From NCBI GenBank assembly GCA_031398625.1, contig JANNNQ010000405.1, positions 1 through 30,828 of the forward strand: a stretch of DNA of 30,828 bases, in the 5' to 3' direction. This document shows positions 23,438 to 30,423 of this stretch, piece after piece. The DNA comes from CAIUGU01 sp031398625 (lineage in GTDB: Bacteria; Pseudomonadota; Gammaproteobacteria; Steroidobacterales; Steroidobacteraceae). Made by a program: the position numbers and the translations under genes. The first letter of the stretch is position 1. Each line of letters starts with the position of its first letter. The notes under the pieces were generated by a model. The model was given only the letters and a program-made list of their open reading frames with translations. It was not told where the DNA came from and did no database searches.

Positions 23438-23453
23438 GGCTACAGGCTACAGG
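23438..23453. repeat. Heptamer array, solo arm (copy 6)
   Basis: Two exact GGCTACA units (23438-23451) followed by GG, seven bases upstream of the alx-like ATG. No inverted partner is seen in the 43 nt before the secF stop, so this is a truncated copy or a solo arm. Confidence 0.75.
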
Positions 23454-23494
23454 GAAGAGGCGAGCAATATCCGGGCCGCCTGCCAGCTCGGACC

Positions 23495-24430
23495 TCACGG
23501 GATGGCGTCCAGTTCCTTGTCGTCCCGCTGCGGCGGCATCAGGTCGAGCGGCTTCAGCTTCATGTCGAGCGCCAGGGCGCCGGCGACGAAGATGGACGAA
23601 TAGGTGCCCACCACGACGCCGACGATGATGGCAATCGAGAACGGCTTCAGTATCTCGCCGCCGAACGCGTACAGGGAACCGACCACGAACAAAGTGGCGA
23701 AGCTGGTCATCAAAGTGCGGGATAGCGTCTGGTTGACAGCCAAGTCCAGCATCTCTGCGGGCGTGCCCTTCCGCGTGGAAATGAAGACTTCACGTACGCG
23801 GTCGAACACTACGACGGTATCGTTCAGTGAATACCCGATGACCGCGAGGATGGCAGCCAGCACCGACAGGTCGAACGGGATCTGCGTCAGGGAAAAAAAC
23901 CCGAGGATCACGACGGGATCGTGAATGGCGCCCAGCACCGCGCTGAGACCCATTTTCTTCTCGAACCGGAAACCCACGTAGATCAGGATCATCACGAACG
24001 TGAACAGCATGGCGAGACCGCCCTGCTCCGTCAGTTCTTCGCCGACCTGCGGCCCCACCACTTCGGTCCGGCGCAGTTCGATGCCAGGCTCCACTGCCTT
24101 GAGCGCCTCTGAGATGCGGACGCCTACCTGCACGACGTCCTCCCCTGCCTGCGGCAACACCCGGATCATGATGTCGCGCGCGCTGCCGAAATTCTGGATC
24201 TGGGCTTCAGGGAAACCTGCGGCGCCGACGGCCGTGCGGGCGGCATCCAGGTCCGCTGTCCCCGGATACCCCACTTCGAGGACCACGCCACCGGTAAAGT
24301 CGATGCCGAAGTTGAGCCCGCGCGTGGCGAGGAGCGCTGCCGTGCCTACCATCAGGATGACCGAGATGGCGTAGAACCAGCGGCGGTTCGCCATGAACGG
24401 GACGGTCGGGGTTTTCTTGAAGAATTCCAT
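23495..24430 (-). CDS. secF: Protein translocase subunit SecF
   Basis: A 311-aa, six-segment membrane protein. After TM1 (FYAISVILMVGTAALLA) comes the GLNFGIDFTGGVVLEVGYPG periplasmic start typical of SecF, and further on the conserved GYSLNDTVVVFDRVREVF segment and ALNQTLSRTLMTS-like stretch. With SecD it uses the proton motive force to pull proteins out on the periplasmic side of SecYEG. It follows secD by 16 nt. An AGGCAAG ribosome-site-like word precedes the start. Confidence 0.97.
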   Translation of the reverse strand: MEFFKKTPTVPFMANRRWFYAISVILMVGTAALLATRGLNFGIDFTGGVVLEVGYPGTADLDAARTAVGAAGFPEAQIQNFGSARDIMIRVLPQAGEDVVQVGVRISEALKAVEPGIELRRTEVVGPQVGEELTEQGGLAMLFTFVMILIYVGFRFEKKMGLSAVLGAIHDPVVILGFFSLTQIPFDLSVLAAILAVIGYSLNDTVVVFDRVREVFISTRKGTPAEMLDLAVNQTLSRTLMTSFATLFVVGSLYAFGGEILKPFSIAIIVGVVVGTYSSIFVAGALALDMKLKPLDLMPPQRDDKELDAIP

Positions 24431-24446
24431 GGCTTGCCTGGCTCCG

Positions 24447-26303
24447 TCAGACGGGCAGCGCCTTCAGCTGCCGGCGTCGCCCCCAGATGACGTCGATGAG
24501 CGAGCGGCTTCCGAGAATGGCGGTGAACAGCGAGGTCGCGATACCGATGATGAGGGTGACGGCGAACCCCTTGATCGGGCCTGTGCCGAACGCAAACAGC
24601 ACGATGCCGGCGATCAGCGTCGTGACGTTGGAGTCCGCAATGGCGGAAAACGCCTTGTCGAAACCGGCGTTGATGGCGGCGTGGGGCGAATTCCCGACCC
24701 GCAGCTCTTCCCGGATGCGTTCGTAGATCAGGACGTTCGCGTCCGCCGCCATGCCGATCGTCAGCACGATGCCCGCGATGCCGGGCAGCGACAGCGACGC
24801 CTGCAGCATCGACATGATGGCCACCAGCAGGACGACGTTCGCCACCAGCACGAGGCAGGCAATGAGCCCAAAGCCCTTGTAGTACATGGTCATGAAGGCG
24901 AACGTCAGCGCCATGCCGATGATCATCGCGGTAAAGCCAGCGGAAACGTTGTCGGCCCCGAGGCTGGGACCAACCGTCCGCTGCTCGACGATGTACTGGG
25001 GCGTAGCCAGCGAACCGGCGCGCAGGAGCAGCGCGAGCTCGCGGGCTTCCGACGACAGCAGGCCCGTGATCTGGAAATTCGAGGAGAACACGCCACGGAT
25101 GGTGGCGACGCTGATCACTTCTTCTTCCGTGCACTCGGTCGCGACCCGCACGCCGTTGCAGCGTTCGCCCTCGAACAGCCGTTTCTTCTCGATGAAGACC
25201 ACGGCCATCGGCTTGCCGAGGTTTTCCTGGGTGGTACGCAGCATGTTCGCCCCCGCGGGGCCATCCAGGACCACGTTGACCGCCGGCTGGCCATCGACGA
25301 ACGCGGTCGTGGCATCCGTCAGCTGCTCGCCGGAAGCGATGATGTCGCGCTTGAGCAGGACGGGCCCGCCTTCACGACGCTGGTAGAGCTTGGCGCCAAG
25401 GGGCACGCGCTTCGTGCGCTCCGCTTCGTAAGGGTCATTGGTCTCGTCGACCAGCCGGAACTCGAGGGTGGCCGTCGCGCCCAGGACGCGGATGGCTTCG
25501 TTCGGATCCTGCACGCCCGGCAGCTGGACGACGATGCGGTCGGCTCCCTGTCTCGCCACGATGGGTTCGGAAACACCGAGTTCGTTCACGCGATTGCGCA
25601 GCGTCGTGATGTTCTGCTGGATCGCGAAATCCTGGCGGATCTTGACCTGTTCGGGGGTGAGCTGGACCAGGATCGCGGGCTGCGCGGCATCGCCATCGCG
25701 GGTGATGCTCAAGGTGGCGTCCTGGGTCTGCATGGCCTTGATGGCCGCAGCCACATCACTGTCTTCCCGCAACAGCACGCGCAGCTGGTTGCCGGTGACT
25801 TCGAGATCCGTATACGGAATGCGTTCGTCCCGCAGCAGCGTGCGGAAATCGCGGTCCAGGCGTTCGAGCATCTGGGTCACCGCGCCCTGCACGTCCACTT
25901 CATAGAGGAAGTAGACGCCACCCCGGAGATCGAGGCCAAGACTCATGGGACGGAGCCCCATGTTGCGCAGCCACGCAGGCATGCGGGGAGCGGTCGTCAG
26001 TGCAACGAGGAACTCGGAACTGGCGGCGTCGAGCAGCGCATCGCGCGCCTTGAGCTGCAGGTCGACACTGGGCAGGCGGATGACGAGCCGGTCTTCCTCG
26101 ATATGGGAGGCCGCCACTTCGACATCGGCCGCGCTCAGGATGCCGAGCACCCGCTGCGTGGCGATATCGTCCATGGCACCGCGGTCTTCGCGGGCCAGCT
26201 GCAGCGCCGGATCCTCGCCGAAGGCATTGGGCAATGCGAACAGCAGGCCGATTAGAATGACGACCAGGACCAGCAGGTGCTTCCAGAGGGGAAAACGGTA
26301 CAT
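24447..26303 (-). CDS. secD: Protein translocase subunit SecD
   Basis: A 618-aa protein, the usual size. TM1 is HLLVLVVILIGLLFALPN; the large periplasmic part contains LGLDLRGGVYFLYEVD and the P1 head, with RQGADRIVVQLPGVQDP at about residues 260-276; five further membrane segments near the C-terminus include LTIGMAADANVLIYERIREEL and IADSNVTTLIAGIVLF. It works with SecF and YajC as the SecDF-YajC accessory complex. The gene lies 15 nt after yajC. Confidence 0.97.
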   Translation of the reverse strand: MYRFPLWKHLLVLVVILIGLLFALPNAFGEDPALQLAREDRGAMDDIATQRVLGILSAADVEVAASHIEEDRLVIRLPSVDLQLKARDALLDAASSEFLVALTTAPRMPAWLRNMGLRPMSLGLDLRGGVYFLYEVDVQGAVTQMLERLDRDFRTLLRDERIPYTDLEVTGNQLRVLLREDSDVAAAIKAMQTQDATLSITRDGDAAQPAILVQLTPEQVKIRQDFAIQQNITTLRNRVNELGVSEPIVARQGADRIVVQLPGVQDPNEAIRVLGATATLEFRLVDETNDPYEAERTKRVPLGAKLYQRREGGPVLLKRDIIASGEQLTDATTAFVDGQPAVNVVLDGPAGANMLRTTQENLGKPMAVVFIEKKRLFEGERCNGVRVATECTEEEVISVATIRGVFSSNFQITGLLSSEARELALLLRAGSLATPQYIVEQRTVGPSLGADNVSAGFTAMIIGMALTFAFMTMYYKGFGLIACLVLVANVVLLVAIMSMLQASLSLPGIAGIVLTIGMAADANVLIYERIREELRVGNSPHAAINAGFDKAFSAIADSNVTTLIAGIVLFAFGTGPIKGFAVTLIIGIATSLFTAILGSRSLIDVIWGRRRQLKALPV

Positions 26304-26318
26304 GGGGGGTCGCGAGCG

Positions 26319-26651
26319 TCAGACGCTCTTGACGGTGCCCTTGGGCAGGACCTGGGTGACCGTGTGCCGCTGAACCTTGACCTGGACGCCCTCCGCGACC
26401 TCGACGACCAGGAACTGGTCCGACACCTCGGCGACCTTGCCGAGAATCCCGCCTCCGGTGACCACCTCATCGCCTGTAGAGAGGCTGGCCACCATCGCCT
26501 TGTGTTCCTTGGCCCGCTTGGCCTGCGGCCTTATGAGCAGGAAGTAGAAGACGACGAAAATGAGCACCAGCGGCAGCATCTGCATGAGCGCGTTGGGCTG
26601 GGCGGCAGTGCCGGTGGCCTGCGCCGCGGCGCTGGAAATCAGCCATTCCAT
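26319..26651 (-). CDS. yajC: Preprotein translocase subunit YajC
   Basis: A 110-aa protein with one membrane segment at about residues 24-41 (MLPLVLIFVVFYFLLIRP), followed by the conserved QAKRAKEHKAMVASL and GDEVVTGGGILGKV. YajC is the small third member of the SecDF-YajC complex. An AGGAA ribosome site at 26661-26665 lies nine bases before the ATG, and a TATAAT -10 box lies upstream, so the operon most likely starts here; tgt and queA, which precede yajC in many relatives, are not on the upstream side. Confidence 0.97.
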   Translation of the reverse strand: MEWLISSAAAQATGTAAQPNALMQMLPLVLIFVVFYFLLIRPQAKRAKEHKAMVASLSTGDEVVTGGGILGKVAEVSDQFLVVEVAEGVQVKVQRHTVTQVLPKGTVKSV

Positions 26652-26692
26652 CTTGATGAATTCCTGTGACGGGCGTGACGAAAGAGCGGCGC

Positions 26693-26698
26693 ATTATA
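26693..26698 (-). promoter_or_regulatory. -10 box for the yajC-secDF operon
   Basis: On the - strand the sequence is a perfect TATAAT, 41 nt upstream of the yajC ATG. No good -35 hexamer is seen at 16-18 nt, so an activator or alternative contact may compensate. Confidence 0.5.
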
Positions 26699-26739
26699 CA
26701 CAGCGACCCTGGGCTGGGGCGGTGGCTCCCGACCCCGCT

Positions 26740-26943
26740 TCAGCAGCAGCGGTTCACTCCGCTCCACTTGCGCTGCTGCCGCTCGAGATAGAAGGCCTGC
26801 CGGTCCATGAGCGGCCTTCCAGACGGGCAGGCTGCGTGATGGGAGCGGTACTGGTCGTAGGCATCATCCCCGGCGAGGGTCCGGATGAACGCCCAGAGGC
26901 GGGATAGGCCCCGGGATAAGCGTCTGGCGACACTCGAAATCAT
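26740..26943 (-). CDS. ybdD: YbdD/YjiX-family small protein
   Basis: A 67-aa protein whose ATG at 26943 overlaps the cstA stop by four bases (ATGA). Features of the family are LAGDDAYDQYRSHH, LMDRQAFYLERQQ and the C-terminal GVNRCC ending in two cysteines. YbdD and YjiX are small partners required by the CstA and BtsT transporters for pyruvate uptake in E. coli. The conserved overlap with cstA suggests the same function here. It is hidden inside a much longer frame that is open opposite to cstA coding; that longer reading is not real. Confidence 0.9.
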   Translation of the reverse strand: MISSVARRLSRGLSRLWAFIRTLAGDDAYDQYRSHHAACPSGRPLMDRQAFYLERQQRKWSGVNRCC

Positions 26944-28997
26944 GACACGGCTCCGGCAGCCGCGGGCTGCGCCAGGGAATGGGGCACCTCGGATGAAGGC
27001 AGGACGGGTAACCCCTTCAGGACCCGCCGGCACACCCGGGCGGTATCGAGGATGATCAGCCACAGCACCACCGCGAAGAACACGGTCAGCACGGCATCGA
27101 GGCGCTGGTTGAAGATGAGCTGCGGCGCGGCACGGGCTGCCGCCTCGGGGAGCGTCCCTGCGGCCAGCTTGGCCGCCAGGTCGTTCGCGCCCGCCAAGAA
27201 CCCGATCCGGGGGTCGTCGGACAGCACCTTCTGCCACGCAGCCGTGGTCGTGACGATGGCGAGCCACGACAGCGGCAGCACCGTGATCCACGCGAACCGG
27301 GCGCGGCCCTGCTTGACCAGCACCCCCGTCACCACGCACAGCGCGATCGTCGCCAGCATCTGGTTCGAGATGCCGAAGAGCGGCCACAGGATGTTCACGC
27401 CGCCGTTGGGATCGATGACGCCGATATAGAGGAAGTATCCCCAGCCGGCGACGACCAGCGCGCTCGAGATCACTACCGATGGATACCAGGACGTCTGGCC
27501 GAACGGCTTGTAGATCTGGCCCAGCAGGTCCTGCAGCATGAACCTTCCTACGCGCGTGCCGGCGTCCAGCGTGGTCAGGATGAAGACGGCCTCGAACATG
27601 ATGGCGAAGTGGTACCAGAGCGCGAGCAGGCTCTGGCCGAACGCCGAAGCGAAGATGCTCGCCATGCCGACGGCCAGCGAAGGCGCCCCCCCCGTCCGTG
27701 CGAACAACGTGCTCTCGCCCATCTCCCGGGCGAGGGTTTCCATCTGCTCGGCCGTCACGGGAAAGCCCCAGCTGGAGATCGTTGCAACGGCTTGCTGGGC
27801 AGTGGCACCCACGATGCCTGCGGGACTGTTGATCGCAAAGTAGACACCCGGATCCAGCAGCGTGGCCGCAATCATGGCCATGACTGCCACAAAGGATTCG
27901 AGCGCCATGCCGCCGTAGCCGATCAGGCGGATGTCGCGCTCGTTCCCCAGCAGCTTTGGGGTCGTTCCGCTGGAAATCAGCGCATGGAAACCCGAGATCG
28001 CGCCGCACGCGATGGTGATGAAGACGAACGGAAAGAGCTTGCCGGCGACCACCGGACCGGTGCCGTCGACGAACTGCGTGACCGCTGGCATGCGGATCTC
28101 GGGCCGCATGATCAGCACCGCGATGGCGAGCAGGATCACGACCCCGATCTTCAGGAACGTCGAGAGGTAGTCGCGGGGAGCCAGCAGCAGCCACACCGGC
28201 AGGATCGCGGCCACGAAGCCGTAGACGATGACGAACCAGGCGAGCGGCACGCCGTCGTAGTTGAACCATTCGCGCAGGACCGGCGCGTCCTGGATCCAGC
28301 CTCCGCCCCACACGGCCGCCAGCAGCAGCACGAAGCCGATGAGCGAGCCTTCAAGCACCCGGCCCGGGCGGATGTTGCGCAGGTACAGGCCGATCAGGAT
28401 GGCGATCGGGATGGTGGCAAAGACAGTCGCCGTCGCCCAGGGACTGTGGCGCATGGCGTTCACGACCACGAGCCCGAGCACGGCGATCAGGATGATCATG
28501 ATCAGGAGCGTGCCGATGAGCGCGGCGAACCCGCCAACCGGACCGAGTTCGTCGCGCGCCATCTGGCCGAGGCTCCGGCCATTGCGACGCGTCGAGATGA
28601 ACAGCATCGTCATGTCCTGCACGCAGCCGCCCAGCACCGCGCCGATCAGGATCCACAAAGTGCCGGGGAGATACCCGAACTGCGCCGCGAGGGTGGGGCC
28701 TACCAGGGGACCCGGTCCTGCGATGGCGGCGAAGTGATGCCCGAAGACGATCCACCGGTGCGTCGGGACGAAATCCCGGCCATTCTCGAGGCGTTCCGCC
28801 GGCGTGGGCCGGCTCGGATCCACCGACAGCACCGTGGCAGCGATCCACGCGCTGTAGAAGCGATAACCGATTGCATAGACGCACAGCGCCGCCACCACGA
28901 TCCACAGCGCATTGATGGATTCACCGCGATACAGCGCGATGCCGCCGATCGCACAGGCGCCGATCAGAGCAATCAGTCCCCACAGAAGCTTTTTCAT
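26940..28997 (-). CDS. cstA: CstA/BtsT-family carbon starvation transporter
   Basis: A 685-aa inner-membrane protein with about sixteen to eighteen hydrophobic segments. Family hallmarks are GRDFVPTHRWIVFGHHFAAIAGPGPLVGPTLAAQFGYLPG early, and GCVQDMTMLFISTRRNGRSLGQ. CstA and BtsT import pyruvate, and CstA is also linked to peptide uptake during carbon starvation. Whether this copy is the CstA or BtsT type cannot be told; the length is CstA-like. The start MKKLLWGLIALIGAC lies 41 nt from the 153-bp palindrome at 29039-29191, so its promoter and leader are probably influenced by that structure. The partner gene ybdD overlaps its 3' end. Confidence 0.95.
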   Translation of the reverse strand: MKKLLWGLIALIGACAIGGIALYRGESINALWIVVAALCVYAIGYRFYSAWIAATVLSVDPSRPTPAERLENGRDFVPTHRWIVFGHHFAAIAGPGPLVGPTLAAQFGYLPGTLWILIGAVLGGCVQDMTMLFISTRRNGRSLGQMARDELGPVGGFAALIGTLLIMIILIAVLGLVVVNAMRHSPWATATVFATIPIAILIGLYLRNIRPGRVLEGSLIGFVLLLAAVWGGGWIQDAPVLREWFNYDGVPLAWFVIVYGFVAAILPVWLLLAPRDYLSTFLKIGVVILLAIAVLIMRPEIRMPAVTQFVDGTGPVVAGKLFPFVFITIACGAISGFHALISSGTTPKLLGNERDIRLIGYGGMALESFVAVMAMIAATLLDPGVYFAINSPAGIVGATAQQAVATISSWGFPVTAEQMETLAREMGESTLFARTGGAPSLAVGMASIFASAFGQSLLALWYHFAIMFEAVFILTTLDAGTRVGRFMLQDLLGQIYKPFGQTSWYPSVVISSALVVAGWGYFLYIGVIDPNGGVNILWPLFGISNQMLATIALCVVTGVLVKQGRARFAWITVLPLSWLAIVTTTAAWQKVLSDDPRIGFLAGANDLAAKLAAGTLPEAAARAAPQLIFNQRLDAVLTVFFAVVLWLIILDTARVCRRVLKGLPVLPSSEVPHSLAQPAAAGAVS

Positions 28998-29038
28998 GCG
29001 TTGTTATCCGTTGTCAGCGTGCAGCACAACCAACCCAA

Positions 29039-29191
29039 ACCGGTCGACTTTGTCGACGAATGGCCTGACGGCGAATGGTCGGCTTTGCCGACAAATGGAC
29101 TGCCGTCAAATCGGATCTGGCCCGCCGACAGGCTATTCGCTGACAAAGTCAGCCATTTGCCAACGGCCATTTGTCGACAAAGTCGACCGGT
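29039..29191. repeat. 153-bp palindrome of four mini-hairpins
   Basis: The outer arms 29039-29065 and 29165-29191 (27 nt each) are reverse complements with one mismatch, and pairing continues imperfectly inward. Inside lie four 15-nt hairpins with 6-bp stems and a TTT or AAA loop: GTCGAC-TTT-GTCGAC (29043-29057), GTCGGC-TTT-GCCGAC (29078-29092), GCTGAC-AAA-GTCAGC (29139-29153) and GTCGAC-AAA-GTCGAC (29173-29187). Stem bases differ between copies in pairs, so pairing is kept. AATGG or CCATT words follow each. It fills the gap between the apbE stop and the cstA start and has no ORF. Confidence 0.92.
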
Positions 29192-29198
29192 CGCCGCA

Positions 29199-30209
29199 TC
29201 ACTGCGGCTCCCCCAGCCCCTTCGTATAAAGCACCTTCCCCTCGGGCGTCACCAGGATTGCGTCGACGTCGTCGAGGCGGTTGTAGATCTCGATCGCCTT
29301 CTCGGCTCCCAGCACGAAAGCGGTTTTCGACAGGCCGTCCGTGCGCGTGGCGGTCGACGCGAGGATCGTGGCGCTGCGGACCTTGCTGGCGGATCGGCCG
29401 CTCGCCGGGTCGATGATGTGGTGGTAGCGCACCCCTTTTTCATCGAAGTAGCGTTCATAGTCGCCCGAGGTGGAGATCGAGGTGTCTTCGAGCGGAATGC
29501 GGGCGATCACCTTGTCCTTGTCGTCGGGATGCCGGATGCCGACGACCCACGGAGCGCCCCGCCGGTCGCCGATGATGCGCGTGTCGCCGCCCGCCGTGAC
29601 CGAGGCATGCTCGATCTTCATTCCCTCAAGAATCATTGCACCGCGATCCACCGCGTGGCCCTTGGCGATGCCGCCGAGATCGATTCGCACACCGGGGCGC
29701 GCGAAACGTACTGTCCGCGCGGCGCGATCCAGTTCGAGATGCCGGTAGTTGACTGCGGGCAGTGCGTTCGCAATCTCCGCTTCCGTGGGCTTCTGGTGAC
29801 TCCGGAAGTCGTACATGAACCCGACACTGGCATACGTGATGTCGAAGGCGCCTTCGGTGAGGCGCGAATACTCGACGGCCGTCTCGAGCAGGTCGAACAG
29901 CTCGGCGCTGATTGGCACTGGCGCCTGTGCGGCCGTGGCGTTGACGCGCGAGACCTCGCTCTCCGGCTTGTACGTGCTCATCGAGGCATCGATGCGCCGC
30001 ATCTCCGCGAACACGCGCGTCATGGCCACGTCGGCGACGGCCTGGTCGTCGGCCCACAGCTCGACGGCGATGCGGGTCCCCATGATGCCGTCCTCTGCCC
30101 GCTCGAACCATTCGGCGTGCGCCGGAACGCTACTCGCCGCAATCCACGACAACCCGGCAGCCAGCAGGCGCGGGATGAGCCATTTCGATGGGAGGAACGG
30201 AGGCATCAT
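29199..30209 (-). CDS. apbE: FAD:protein FMN transferase, ApbE family
   Basis: The ATG at 30209 gives 336 aa with a Sec signal (LLAAGLSWIAASSVPAHA) and mature start near EWFERAEDG; an ATG at 30275 would add 22 Cys-rich residues with no family support. ApbE motifs are GTRIAVELW, TYKPESEVSRVN, the GAFDITYA segment, VRIDLGGIAKGHAVDRG (FAD/Mg site), DYERYF and HHIIDPASG. It transfers FMN to threonine in D-x-x-T/S-G-A-T-type targets such as NqrB, NqrC or RnfG in the periplasm. No obvious partner (nqr, rnf or a flavin-carrying reductase) is in this window, so the substrate is unknown. The 214-nt gap upstream to the divergent CNNM gene holds no clear promoter. Confidence 0.93.
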   Translation of the reverse strand: MMPPFLPSKWLIPRLLAAGLSWIAASSVPAHAEWFERAEDGIMGTRIAVELWADDQAVADVAMTRVFAEMRRIDASMSTYKPESEVSRVNATAAQAPVPISAELFDLLETAVEYSRLTEGAFDITYASVGFMYDFRSHQKPTEAEIANALPAVNYRHLELDRAARTVRFARPGVRIDLGGIAKGHAVDRGAMILEGMKIEHASVTAGGDTRIIGDRRGAPWVVGIRHPDDKDKVIARIPLEDTSISTSGDYERYFDEKGVRYHHIIDPASGRSASKVRSATILASTATRTDGLSKTAFVLGAEKAIEIYNRLDDVDAILVTPEGKVLYTKGLGEPQ

Positions 30210-30423
30210 GGTTGGGCAGCCGGAATCTCTTGAACAGCCTGCGACGGGTCCGGAGGTCGACGCGCATCCTAGCATTCCTCTTGCGCGACCGGCACTTACA
30301 CCGCCTGCCGCCGGCCTGCCTGCCGTGGGCCCTGGCGTTTTTGCCGGGCTGCGTCATGGACAAGGGGGGTACGCGCCGCGTAGCCTGAATTCCCGCTGCC
30401 CCGGCCGCGACTTCTCCGACGAT

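Noticed and set aside
23431..23494. yybP-ykoY riboswitch before the Alx-like gene
   Set aside because: The gap is only 64 nt and partly repeat; the riboswitch core would not fit.
24393..26255. A 620-codon open frame on the + strand opposite secD
   Set aside because: It is a shadow of secD; the sequence is low-complexity and charged, and secD is certain.
27609..30233. A very long open frame on the + strand opposite cstA and apbE
   Set aside because: High GC leaves antisense frames open; the product is rich in R/H/Q/D with no family look, while cstA and apbE on the - strand match well-known families.
30188..30388. Short + strand frame in the apbE/CNNM gap
   Set aside because: Basic, arginine-rich product without a recognisable domain, overlapping the apbE start; no ribosome site.
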